Assembly: GCA_036009105.1 (NCBI GenBank)
Contig: DASYMJ010000325.1
Location: 1 to 23,129, forward strand
Source of the DNA: JAFAVZ01 sp036009105
Lineage (GTDB): Bacteria > Acidobacteriota > Thermoanaerobaculia > Gp7-AA8
DNA length: 23,129 nucleotides
Direction: 5' to 3'
Below are positions 15,513 to 22,706 of this stretch, in pieces (within the stretch, counting starts at the first letter, position 1; each line of letters opens with the position of its first letter). Position numbers and translations under genes: made by a program. A model generated the notes under the pieces. That model searched no databases. It saw only the letters and a program-made list of their open reading frames with translations, and was not told where the DNA came from.

Positions 15513-16646
15513 ATGTCCGTCACCATCGAAACCGACGTCACCCTGCGCCAGGCCAGGCGCGGCGAGAACCCGCTCAAGCTCAAAAGGATCCATCACGTCG
15601 AGCTGTGGGCCGGCAACGCGAAGCAGTCCTCCTTCTTCTACCGCAAGGCATTCGGCTTCTCCCAGCTGGCCTACTCCGGCCTGGAGACGGGCAACCGGCA
15701 GGCCGCGTCGTACGTCCTCTCCCAGGGCAAGATCCGCCTGGTCATCACCTCGCCCCTCACCCCCGCCCACCCGGCGGCCGAGCACATCCGCAGGCATGGC
15801 GACGGCGTGGTGGACATCGCGCTGCACGTGGAAGACGCCGACTTCGCCTTCCAGGAGGCGGTCAGGCGCGGCGCGAAGCCGGCCATCGAGCCGCACGACG
15901 TGCGCGACGAGCACGGCGTCATCCGCCGCTCGGCCATCCACACCTACGGCGATACCATCCACTCCTTCATCTCCTACAAAGACTACCTGGGTCCCTTCCT
16001 GCCCGGCTATCAGGCGGCGGAGATCCCGAGCGAGAGCGCCGGGCTGCTCATCGTCGATCACGTGGTCGGCAACGTCGAGCTGGGGAAGATGAACGAGTGG
16101 GCCGAGTTCTACTCGAAGGTGATGGGCTTCTCCCGCTACATCACCTTCGACGACAAGGACATCTCCACCGAGTACAGCGCGCTGATGTCGATCGTGATGT
16201 CGGACGACAACCGGGTGGTCAAGTTCCCCATCAACGAGCCGGCGCCCGGCCGCAAGAAGAGCCAGATCGACGAGTACCTCGACTGGTACCACGGCCCGGG
16301 GGTGCAGCACCTCGCGCTGCAGACCGGCGACATCATCGAGACGGTGACGAAGCTGCGCGCGAACGGCGTGGAGTTTCTCAGCGTGCCGGACTCCTATTAC
16401 GAAGAGATGACGGGCCGCATCGGCGAGATCGAAGAGCCGATGGACGTCCTGCGCCGGCTGCACATCCTGGTCGACCGGGACGAGGAGGGGTATCTGCTGC
16501 AGCTCTTCACCAAGCCGGTGGAGGACCGGCCGACCGTGTTCTTCGAGATCATCCAGCGCAAGGGCTCGCGCGGCTTCGGCAAGGGGAACTTCAAGGCGCT
16601 GTTCGAGTCGATCGAGGCGGAGCAGGCCAAGCGCGGCAATCTGTGA
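15513..16646 (+). CDS. hpd: 4-hydroxyphenylpyruvate dioxygenase
   Basis: 377 residues, standard for the family. It converts 4-hydroxyphenylpyruvate and O2 to homogentisate and CO2, the second step of tyrosine catabolism, in the cytoplasm. Two vicinal-oxygen-chelate halves are visible. The iron ligands are His183 (VDHVVGNV), His266 (GVQHLAL) and Glu345 (FFEIIQR). The C-terminal gate helix signature GFGKGNFKALFESIE (354-368) is intact. The start ATG at 15513 has GGAGG eight bases upstream. It is the first gene of a tight operon: its TGA overlaps the GTG start of hmgA in GTGA. Confidence 0.98.
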   Translation: MSVTIETDVTLRQARRGENPLKLKRIHHVELWAGNAKQSSFFYRKAFGFSQLAYSGLETGNRQAASYVLSQGKIRLVITSPLTPAHPAAEHIRRHGDGVVDIALHVEDADFAFQEAVRRGAKPAIEPHDVRDEHGVIRRSAIHTYGDTIHSFISYKDYLGPFLPGYQAAEIPSESAGLLIVDHVVGNVELGKMNEWAEFYSKVMGFSRYITFDDKDISTEYSALMSIVMSDDNRVVKFPINEPAPGRKKSQIDEYLDWYHGPGVQHLALQTGDIIETVTKLRANGVEFLSVPDSYYEEMTGRIGEIEEPMDVLRRLHILVDRDEEGYLLQLFTKPVEDRPTVFFEIIQRKGSRGFGKGNFKALFESIEAEQAKRGNL

Positions 16647-17908
16647 GCGGGTACCAGTCCGGCTTCGGCAATGACTTCGCCACGGAGGCGATCCCCGGCG
16701 CGTTGCCGGCCGGCCAGAACTCGCCGCAACGGGTGGCGCACGGGCTGTACGCGGAGCAGCTGAGCGGCACGCCGTTCACCGCGCCGCGCGCGGCGAACCG
16801 GCGCTCGTGGCTCTACCGCATCCGCCCCAGCGTGATGCACGAGCCGTTCGCCCCTTTCCGCGATGCCGCGCCGCTCGGCGACGCGACGCCGAATCAGCTG
16901 CGCTGGGATCCCTTTCCCATCGTCTCCGATGCTGACTTCGTGGACGGCCTGCTGCCCATCGCCGCGAACGGCGAGGCAGCGATGACCAGCGGCATGGCGG
17001 TGTACGTCTACGCGGCCGGCCGGCCGATGACGGAGCGCTTCTTCTACAGCGCGGACGGCGAGCTGCTCCTCGTGCCCCAGCAGGGGACGCTGACCATCCG
17101 CACCGAATTCGGCATCATCGAGGCCGAGCCGGGCGAGATCGCGGTCATCCAGCGCGGCATCCGCTTCCGGGTGGAAGTGCCGGAAGGCGGCGCGCGCGGC
17201 TACCTCTGCGAGAACTACGGCGCCCTGCTCCGCCCGCCCGACCTCGGTCCCATCGGCGCGAACGGCCTGGCCAACTCGCGCGACTTTCTCACGCCGCTCG
17301 CCGCGTACGAGGACCGGGAAGGCGCCTTCGAGCTGATCGCCAAGTTCCAGGGCCGCCTCTGGCGCGCCGCCATCGCTCACTCGCCGCTGGACGTGGTGGC
17401 GTGGCACGGCAACTACGCGCCGTACAAGTACGACCTCCGCCGCTTCAACGTGATCAACAGCGTCTCCTTCGATCATCCCGACCCCTCCATCTTCACCGTC
17501 CTCACCTCGCCGTCGGAGGTCGTCGGGACGGCGAACGTCGACTTCGTGATCTTCCCGCCGCGCTGGATGGTGGCGGAGCACACCTTCCGTCCGCCGTACT
17601 TTCATCGCAACTTCATGAACGAGTACATGGGCCTCATCTTCGGCACGTACGACGCGAAGGCGGAGGGCTTCGTCCCGGGCGGGGCGAGCCTGCACAACTG
17701 CATGTCCGCGCACGGTCCGGACGCGGCCACGTTCGATCGCGCCTCCTCCGCGCAACTGGAGCCTCAATTCCTGGGCGACACGCTGGCGTTCATGTTCGAG
17801 TCGCGCTTCGTGTTGCGCCCCACCCAATTCGCCCTCGACGCGCCGCAACTGCAGCGCGAGTACTGGACATGCTGGCAAGGTCTGCAGAAGCGCTTTTCGC
17901 CGGATTGA
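16643..17908 (+). CDS. hmgA: Homogentisate 1,2-dioxygenase
   Basis: 421 residues from a GTG start at 16643 that overlaps the hpd stop by four bases, implying translational coupling. It opens homogentisate to maleylacetoacetate with O2 and ferrous iron. The N-terminus SGYQSGFGNDFATEA is diagnostic. The iron-binding residues are His321 and Glu327 in FHRNFMNEYMG and His357 in HNCMSAHGPD; the spacing of 6 and 30 residues equals that of the human enzyme (His335, Glu341, His371). The product ends YWTCWQGLQKRFSPD. The following gene starts 40 bases before its stop in another frame. Confidence 0.98.
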   Translation: MSGYQSGFGNDFATEAIPGALPAGQNSPQRVAHGLYAEQLSGTPFTAPRAANRRSWLYRIRPSVMHEPFAPFRDAAPLGDATPNQLRWDPFPIVSDADFVDGLLPIAANGEAAMTSGMAVYVYAAGRPMTERFFYSADGELLLVPQQGTLTIRTEFGIIEAEPGEIAVIQRGIRFRVEVPEGGARGYLCENYGALLRPPDLGPIGANGLANSRDFLTPLAAYEDREGAFELIAKFQGRLWRAAIAHSPLDVVAWHGNYAPYKYDLRRFNVINSVSFDHPDPSIFTVLTSPSEVVGTANVDFVIFPPRWMVAEHTFRPPYFHRNFMNEYMGLIFGTYDAKAEGFVPGGASLHNCMSAHGPDAATFDRASSAQLEPQFLGDTLAFMFESRFVLRPTQFALDAPQLQREYWTCWQGLQKRFSPD

Positions 17909-18708
17909 TCGACTACGCCGGCCTCTTTCCGCCGGCCGCTCTGTCGATGGAGGAGGCGGTGCGCAACTACGAGGCGTACCGCCGCGGCGAGCACGCCTGG
18001 ATGCTGGGCCGCTTCGTGGTGACCGCGCAGCGGCTGGAGGAACTCAGTGTCATCCTGAGGCCCGGAGAGGCTGAAGGATCCCCATCGATCTTGCCGGGAG
18101 ATCCTTCGGCCTCTCCGGGCCTCAGGATGACCGGGCTCTCCGTCCTCGGCATCCATCCGGACGCCGACACCATCGAGGTGAAAGCCTGCAATGCGGATGA
18201 AGTGGCGGCCATCGCGGAGCGCACCGCCGGCAAGACAGTCTACATCGAGCTGACCGATCTGTCGCTGCTGGATGCCGTGGCCGAACATCGGTTGCGCGCG
18301 AAGCTGCGCACGGGCGGCGTCACCGCGGACGCGTTCCCCGCCGCCGAGGCGATCGCGAACTTCATCCGCGCCTGTGGCGAGCGCGGCGTGGCCTTCAAGG
18401 CGACGGCCGGTCTGCATCATCCCGTCCGCTGCGTGAAGGCGCTGACCTACGAGGCGGACGCGCCGCGCGGTACGATGCATGGCTTCGTGAACGTCTTCAT
18501 GGCCGCGGCGCTACCCGTACGGGCGGAAGAGATTCTGCTGGAGGCCGACCCGCGCGCGTTCGCCTTTGATGACGACGCCGCGTCGTGGCGCGGCAACCGC
18601 GTGGCCACGGAGACGCTGCGCGACGTGCGGCAACGGTTCGCAATCTCGTTCGGCTCCTGCTCCTTCGAAGAGCCGGTGGCCGATCTCAAGGAGCTGGGGT
18701 GGCTTTAG
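17869..18708 (+). CDS. Unrecognised protein of the homogentisate operon, TIM-barrel-like
   Basis: 279 residues from ATG 17869, overlapping hmgA by 40 bases and fahA by 10, so it is firmly in the operon. I do not recognise a named family. The sequence reads as regularly alternating strands and helices with polar strand ends: TIEVKAC (101-107), TVYIELTD (123-130), AKLRTGGVTADAF (144-156), FKATAGLHHPVR (176-187), MHGFVNVFMAA (203-213) and ISFGSCSFEEPVADL (259-273). This suggests a (beta/alpha)8 barrel with conserved-looking Glu, Lys, His-His and Cys near the mouth. There is no signal peptide or membrane helix. Residues about 60-88 are encoded by a family B palindrome and probably form an extra loop. 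The operon lacks a maleylacetoacetate isomerase; this gene sits where one might be expected but shows no glutathione-transferase fold. Confidence 0.8.
   Translation: MLARSAEALFAGLIDYAGLFPPAALSMEEAVRNYEAYRRGEHAWMLGRFVVTAQRLEELSVILRPGEAEGSPSILPGDPSASPGLRMTGLSVLGIHPDADTIEVKACNADEVAAIAERTAGKTVYIELTDLSLLDAVAEHRLRAKLRTGGVTADAFPAAEAIANFIRACGERGVAFKATAGLHHPVRCVKALTYEADAPRGTMHGFVNVFMAAALPVRAEEILLEADPRAFAFDDDAASWRGNRVATETLRDVRQRFAISFGSCSFEEPVADLKELGWL
18048..18131. repeat. Family B palindrome inside a coding region
   Basis: GTCATCCTGAGGCCCGGAGA starts a 32-nt left arm (18049-18080). The right arm (18100-18131) pairs with it along its whole length, with a single G-U, around a 19-nt loop. The 84-nt unit from TGTCATCC is exactly 28 codons and keeps the reading frame of the host gene. 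It is much better preserved than the intergenic copy at 3915, suggesting recent insertion or ongoing conversion. Confidence 0.92.
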
Positions 18709-19934
18709 TCAGCTGGATCGATTCGGCGAACATCAGCCAGGAGTTTCCGCTGGAGAACCTGCCGCTCGGCGTCTTCCGCGCCGGCCGCCGCGCGCGCATC
18801 GGCGTTGCCATCGGCGACCGCATCCTCGACCTCGGCGGCGCGTTCGAGGACGGCCTCATTCACGAGGAGGCCTGCACGCGCGACACGCTGAACGACCTTA
18901 TGGCGCGCGGCCGGGAAGCCTCGCGCACGCTTCGGGCGCGCCTCATCGAGCTGCTCTCCGAGGGCTCGCCTGACCGGCATCGGACGGCGAAGCATCTGCT
19001 GCCGCGGCAGAGCGCGGAGCTGCTCCTGCCGGCGGCCATCGGCGACTACACCGACTTTTACGCGTCGCTGCAACATGCCACGAACGTCGGAACGATGATG
19101 CGGCCGGACAACCCGCTGCTGCCGAACTACAAATGGATTCCGATCGGCTACCACGGCCGCGCCTCCTCCATCGTGGTGAGCGGCACGCCGGTGCGCCGGC
19201 CCTGGGGCCAGCTGCGCGACGATGCCGCGAAGCCGCCCGAGCTCGCGCCGTCGCGGCGGCTCGACTACGAGCTGGAAGTCGGCGCGTTCATCGCGCGCGG
19301 CAACGCGCTCGGCCACTCGATCCCGATCGGCGAGGCGGGCGAGCACGTCTTCGGCTTCTGCCTCCTCAACGACTGGTCGGCGCGCGACATCCAGACGTGG
19401 GAGTACCAGCCGCTGGGCCCGTTCCTGGCCAAGAGCTTCGCCACCTCCATCTCGCCGTGGGTGGTGATGGCCGAGGCGCTGGAACCTTTCCGGTTGCCTC
19501 CGCCTGCGCGGGCGGAGGGGGATCCGGCGCCGCTGCCGCATCTGGCCGGCGGCGAGGCGTACGACATCACCCTCGAGGTGTGGATCAAGACCGCGAAGAT
19601 GACGCAGCCGGTGCGCATCAGCCGCGGCAACTTCCGGGAGATGTACTGGACGGTGGCGCAGCTCGTCGCGCATCACTCGTCGAACGGCTGCAACCTGCGC
19701 CCGGGCGACCTGCTCGGCAGCGGCACGGTCTCCGGCGCGGAGAAGGATGCGCGCGGGTGCCTGCTGGAGCGGACCTGGCGCGGCACCGAGCCGCTGGAGC
19801 TGCCGTCCGGCGAGACGCGCCGCTTTCTGGAGGACGGCGACGAGGTGATCCTGCGCGGCCATTGCGCGCGGGAAGGCGCCACGCGCATCGGCTTCGGCGA
19901 GTGCCGCGGCACCGTGACCGCCGCGCTGTCGTGA
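18699..19934 (+). CDS. fahA: Fumarylacetoacetase
   Basis: 411 residues from GTG at 18699, chosen because AAGGAG (18688-18693) sits five bases upstream and VSWIDSAN matches the family N-terminus. It hydrolyses 4-fumarylacetoacetate to fumarate and acetoacetate, the last step of tyrosine breakdown. Metal and catalytic residues are all visible: Asp119 and His126 in YTDFYASLQHA, Glu191 and Glu193 in DYELEVG, and Asp225 in LLNDWSARD. Each is offset by seven or eight from mouse Asp126, His133, Glu199, Glu201 and Asp233. Its start overlaps the unknown gene by 10 bases and its stop overlaps gluQ in GTGA. A short Pro/Ala-rich, acidic insertion (about residues 265-285) separates two strands. Confidence 0.98.
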   Translation: MALVSWIDSANISQEFPLENLPLGVFRAGRRARIGVAIGDRILDLGGAFEDGLIHEEACTRDTLNDLMARGREASRTLRARLIELLSEGSPDRHRTAKHLLPRQSAELLLPAAIGDYTDFYASLQHATNVGTMMRPDNPLLPNYKWIPIGYHGRASSIVVSGTPVRRPWGQLRDDAAKPPELAPSRRLDYELEVGAFIARGNALGHSIPIGEAGEHVFGFCLLNDWSARDIQTWEYQPLGPFLAKSFATSISPWVVMAEALEPFRLPPPARAEGDPAPLPHLAGGEAYDITLEVWIKTAKMTQPVRISRGNFREMYWTVAQLVAHHSSNGCNLRPGDLLGSGTVSGAEKDARGCLLERTWRGTEPLELPSGETRRFLEDGDEVILRGHCAREGATRIGFGECRGTVTAALS

Positions 19935-20809
19935 CCCCTGCTTTGGTCACGGGCCGTTTCGCGCCGTCGCCGACCGGCCCGCTCCATCTGGGCAGCCTCG
20001 TGGCCGCGGTCGGCTCGTGGCTCTTCGCGCGCGGGGCGGGAGGGCGGTGGCTGGTGCGGATGGAGGACCTCGATGCGCCGCGCGTCGTGCCCGGCTCGGC
20101 CGAGGAGATTCTGGCGGCTCTGCGCCGATACGGCCTGGAATGGGACGGCGAGGTCGTCTACCAATCCGCTCGCACCGCTCTGTACGAAGACGCTCTCGCC
20201 ACGCTTCGCGCTCGCGGCCTCGCCTACGACTGCGCCTGTTCCCGCGCCGAGCTGCAGCGCGCCGCCTCCGCCCCGCTCGGTGCCGAGCCGGTCTATCCCG
20301 GCACCTGCCGCCGCGGCCTCCCACCCCACCGCCCGCCCCGCGCCGTCCGCTTCCGCGTGCCTCCGGGCGTCGTCGCGTTCGACGATCTCCTGCATGGCCG
20401 CATCGAGGAGGATGTGGAGGCGCGCACCGGCGACTTCGTCATCAAGCGCGCCGACGGTCTCTTCGCGTATCAGCTCGCCGTCGTCGTGGACGATGCGGAG
20501 CAGGGGGTGAACCAGGTCGTGCGCGGCGGCGATCTGCTCTCCTCCACCGCGCGCCAGATTGCGCTGCAGCGCGCGTTGTCGCTGCCGACTCCGGCGTACG
20601 CGCATCTGCCGCTCGTCACGAACGCGGACGGCGCGAAGCTCGGCAAACGCGATGGCGCGCTGCCGCTGCCGACGCTCGATGACCGGCGCGTGAAGGAGAC
20701 CTTGATCGGCGCGCTGCGCATCCTCGGATTCGAGGAAGCGGAGAGCCTGAAGGAAGCGCTCAGCGCCATTCCAGCCCGCAACCGCGGCATTTCTTCTTCG
20801 GCGGGATGA
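19931..20809 (+). CDS. gluQ: Glutamyl-Q tRNA(Asp) synthetase
   Basis: 292 residues from GTG at 19931, overlapping the fahA stop by four bases. GluQRS is a truncated GluRS without the anticodon domain; it attaches glutamate to the queuosine base of tRNA-Asp. Visible features: GRFAPSPTGPLHLGSL (8-23, HIGH-like HLGS), zinc ligands CAC (Cys101, Cys103), Tyr122 and Cys126, and the KMSKS-like KLGKR (236-240). The length matches the usual 290-310. The C-terminus runs 50 bp into the 3' end of the opposing DUF2007 gene. Placement in a catabolic operon is unusual; its own promoter would have to lie inside fahA. Confidence 0.95.
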   Translation: MTPALVTGRFAPSPTGPLHLGSLVAAVGSWLFARGAGGRWLVRMEDLDAPRVVPGSAEEILAALRRYGLEWDGEVVYQSARTALYEDALATLRARGLAYDCACSRAELQRAASAPLGAEPVYPGTCRRGLPPHRPPRAVRFRVPPGVVAFDDLLHGRIEEDVEARTGDFVIKRADGLFAYQLAVVVDDAEQGVNQVVRGGDLLSSTARQIALQRALSLPTPAYAHLPLVTNADGAKLGKRDGALPLPTLDDRRVKETLIGALRILGFEEAESLKEALSAIPARNRGISSSAG

Positions 20810-21260
20810 GCATCGCCACCAGCATCACCAGCGGTGCGAGCAGCACCAGGCCGAGAAGCGCGGGCCGCACCAGGTAGTGGCGCAGGCCGGCCACGAGCGT
20901 CGAGAAGAGGACCCACGTCAGCAGCCAGCCGGCGTAAAGCCGCAGCCGGTTCGAGACCGGGTACACCTCGTCGGAGAAGCAGCGGCGGCAGCGGCCGGCC
21001 GAGGGCGTGAGCTCGCGCGACGGTTCTTCGGCGGTCTCCTCGACGGCGGAGTCGAGCAGGTCGCGCGCTTCGTCCACGTCGCGGCGCCGTACGCGGAGGC
21101 GCACGCCGCCGTGCGCGTGCGCGCCGCCCGAGCCGAGGCGCGCGACGTTGTCGTCCGCCAGGACGGCGGGGATGCCGGCCGCCTCAAGCGTCGCGCGGGC
21201 CAGCTCGGCCTCGCCGAGAAAGACGAAGCTGTCGAGCGTGACGAGGTCGTCGCCGCTCAC
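20760..21260 (-). CDS. DUF2007-type protein with two membrane helices and split CxxC pairs
   Basis: 166 residues from GTG at 21260, which overlaps the stop of the PagL-like gene in GTGA; there is no separate ribosome site, so translation is coupled. Residues about 6-72 fit the DUF2007 putative signal-transducing fold (FLGEAELARATLEAAGIPAVLADD, then VRLRVRRRDVDEARDLLDS). Then come C91xxC94, a membrane hairpin (about 108-126 and 134-153), and C158xxC161 near the C-terminus. The two CxxC pairs on either side of the hairpin would meet on the same membrane face and could form one zinc ribbon. The function is unknown. The last 50 bp are convergent with, and overlap, gluQ. Confidence 0.75.
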   Translation of the reverse strand: MSGDDLVTLDSFVFLGEAELARATLEAAGIPAVLADDNVARLGSGGAHAHGGVRLRVRRRDVDEARDLLDSAVEETAEEPSRELTPSAGRCRRCFSDEVYPVSNRLRLYAGWLLTWVLFSTLVAGLRHYLVRPALLGLVLLAPLVMLVAMLIPPKKKCRGCGLEWR

Positions 21261-21835
21261 GGGCGGAAGCGCGTGCCGATCAGCAGCGTGTGCACGTTCA
21301 GGCCGGGGTTGCGCGAGGCGAGGCCGCCGTTGGAGATGTGCGCGAAGCGGTAGCCGACCACCATCGCCAGCGGCCTCCGCGGGAAGAGCACCGCGCCGCC
21401 GCCGACCTGGGAGATGAAGTTGAAATGCGACGTCGCGGCGGGGACGCGGCGGGTGGTCCACATCGGGCCGGTGGAGAGCTCCACGAACGGCTCGTACGAC
21501 GGCGACTCGCGGAAGAGGCGGCGGCGGATCATCGGGGAGAGCGCGGCGCCGCGCGCGGTCTCATCCGGATCGCCGTAGTGGTTGCCGAACCAGCTGCGCG
21601 GCTCCTGCACGTTCATCGGCGCCAGGATGAAGCCAACCTCCGTGCGAGGCGACCAGCTGCGCACCAGCTCCAGCTGCAGCGACTCGATGCTGGCCTGCCC
21701 GTGCATGCTCTGGATGCTCCGGCCGCTGGCCAGGTAGACGTTGAGCCGTTCCGGCGGTCCGAAGAGCGGCGCGGCGAATGCGCTGGACGCAAGAAACAGG
21801 AACGACGCGATTGCGAAACGCGTAATCCGTGGCAA
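21257..21835 (-). CDS. PagL-like lipid A 3-O-deacylase / acyloxyacyl hydrolase family barrel
   Basis: 192 residues from a TTG at 21835, chosen because GGAGGG lies four bases upstream and the protein then starts with a proper signal peptide (RITRFAIASFLFLASSAFA, cut before Ala21-Ala22). Upstream ATG codons would add a charged extension. Alternating strands run throughout. The key motif is YRFAHISNGGLASRNPGLN (162-180), the PagL signature with catalytic His166 and Ser168. PagL removes the 3-O acyl chain of lipid A at the outer membrane, changing host recognition and membrane properties. The third triad residue (Glu, 14 after the His in P. aeruginosa PagL by my memory) appears as Asn180 here, so activity is less certain than membership. 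It is coupled to the DUF2007 gene. Confidence 0.78.
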   Translation of the reverse strand: MPRITRFAIASFLFLASSAFAAPLFGPPERLNVYLASGRSIQSMHGQASIESLQLELVRSWSPRTEVGFILAPMNVQEPRSWFGNHYGDPDETARGAALSPMIRRRLFRESPSYEPFVELSTGPMWTTRRVPAATSHFNFISQVGGGAVLFPRRPLAMVVGYRFAHISNGGLASRNPGLNVHTLLIGTRFRP

Positions 21836-21934
21836 GGGGCCCTCCGAAGGTTTGATGATACGTACGAAGCAGGAAGTCCGCCAGACGTGCGGGCGCAGCC
21901 GCGCGGGCATGAAGGTTGAGTGAGAGCGAGGAGC

Positions 21935-22234
21935 ATGACGACGAACGATGATGAAGTGAAGGTGACGAACAACCCGCGGGAAGGACGTTTCGAGGCGACC
22001 GTGAACGGTGCGCTCTGCGTCTGCGAATACTCGCTGCAGCCGGGCAAGATCATCTTCACGCACACCGAGGTACCGAAGGCGGCGGCCGGGCGCGGCGTGG
22101 CGAACAAGCTGGCCGAAGCCGGCCTCGAACATGCGCGGCGGGAGCAGTTGCGCGTGGTTCCGGTGTGCGAGTTCATCAGCTCTTACATCGGCCGGCACGA
22201 GCAATATCAGACGCTGCTCGACGCGCCGGAGTGA
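21935..22234 (+). CDS. YjdJ-like GNAT-family N-acetyltransferase
   Basis: 99 residues. I chose ATG 21935, whose product starts MTTNDDEVKVTNN as small GNATs of this group do. An in-frame GTG at 21920 would add five residues and also has a possible AAGG site. The compact fold has IIFTHTEVP (39-47), the acetyl-CoA pyrophosphate loop AAAGRGVANKLAEAGLEHAR (49-68), and VVPVCEFISSYIGRHEQYQ (74-92) with Cys78. This is the minimal YjdJ/GNAT type of about 90-100 residues, probably cytoplasmic, with an unknown small-molecule or protein substrate. It is transcribed divergently from the PagL-like gene across a 99-bp gap. Confidence 0.85.
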   Translation: MTTNDDEVKVTNNPREGRFEATVNGALCVCEYSLQPGKIIFTHTEVPKAAAGRGVANKLAEAGLEHARREQLRVVPVCEFISSYIGRHEQYQTLLDAPE

Positions 22235-22310
22235 CAAACGGTGGGGCCGCCCTGGCCGGCCCAGGCAGGCTGAAAGCGCGCTCCACGGCGGATCGCCCGA
22301 AATTGCGGGT

Positions 22311-22340
22311 TTGACGCGCGAGCGCTTCTCGGCACAAAAT
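22311..22340 (+). promoter_or_regulatory. Candidate promoter of the SWIB gene
   Basis: TTGACG (22311-22316) and CAAAAT (22335-22340) are separated by 18 bp, about 40 bases before the SWIB ATG. The -35 box is good and the -10 box fits four of six. The rest of the 145-bp gap holds only GC-rich sequence resembling decayed GGCCGG hairpins. Confidence 0.4.
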
Positions 22341-22379
22341 CCGCCGAAATCCAGCGTCGACGAAGGGGACGACATCAAG

Positions 22380-22658
22380 ATGGCGACGAAAAAGAGTTCC
22401 GGTTCCAAAGGTGGCGGCAAGGGTCTGGCCGCCGAAGTGCAGCCCAGTGCTGATCTCTCGGCGATCGTGGGCAGCACGCCCATCCCGCGCAGCGAAGTGA
22501 CGAAGAAGGTGTGGGACTACATCAAGGCCAACGGCCTGCAGGACCAGACCAACAAGCGCATGATCAACGCGGACGACAACCTGAAGAAGATCTTCGGCGG
22601 GAAGAAGCAGGTGTCGATGTTCGAGATGACCGCGCTGGTCAACAAGCACCTGTCGTAA
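22380..22658 (+). CDS. SWIB/MDM2 domain protein
   Basis: 92 residues. A Lys/Ser/Gly-rich basic tail (1-15) precedes a single SWIB domain (about 20-92): ADLSAIVGSTPIPRSEVTKKVWDYIKANGLQDQTNKRMINADDNLKKIFGGKKQVSMFEMTALVNKHL. This matches closely the stand-alone SWIB proteins of Chlamydia and many environmental bacteria. The fold is best known from eukaryotic SWI/SNF and MDM2 proteins. Bacterial versions are thought to bind DNA or condense chromatin, and the basic tail fits that; the role here is unproven. A possible SD (AAGGGG) is 11 bases from the ATG. Transcription probably starts near 22347 and ends at the hairpin at 22681. Confidence 0.93.
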   Translation: MATKKSSGSKGGGKGLAAEVQPSADLSAIVGSTPIPRSEVTKKVWDYIKANGLQDQTNKRMINADDNLKKIFGGKKQVSMFEMTALVNKHLS

Positions 22659-22680
22659 CGCGAGGTTCACCGCACCACGA

Positions 22681-22706
22681 AGGGCCGGCTCCGCGCCGGC
22701 CTTTTT
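22681..22706 (+). terminator. Rho-independent terminator of the SWIB gene
   Basis: GGCCGGC (22683-22689) pairs with GCCGGCC (22695-22701) around TCCGC, followed directly by TTTTT. It begins 22 bases after the SWIB stop. The T-run overlaps the stop codon of the convergent lipoprotein gene (22706-22708). Confidence 0.85.

Noticed and set aside
17869..18708. maiA (maleylacetoacetate isomerase) by position
   Set aside because: There is no thioredoxin/glutathione-transferase N-terminal fold or SSCxWRVRIAL-type motif, so position alone is not enough.
22235..22310. GGCCGCCCTGGCCGGCC region as another family A repeat
   Set aside because: It contains GGCCGG words but lacks the mirrored GGGCCGGCT arms and the A/T-rich ends. 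At best it is a badly decayed remnant.
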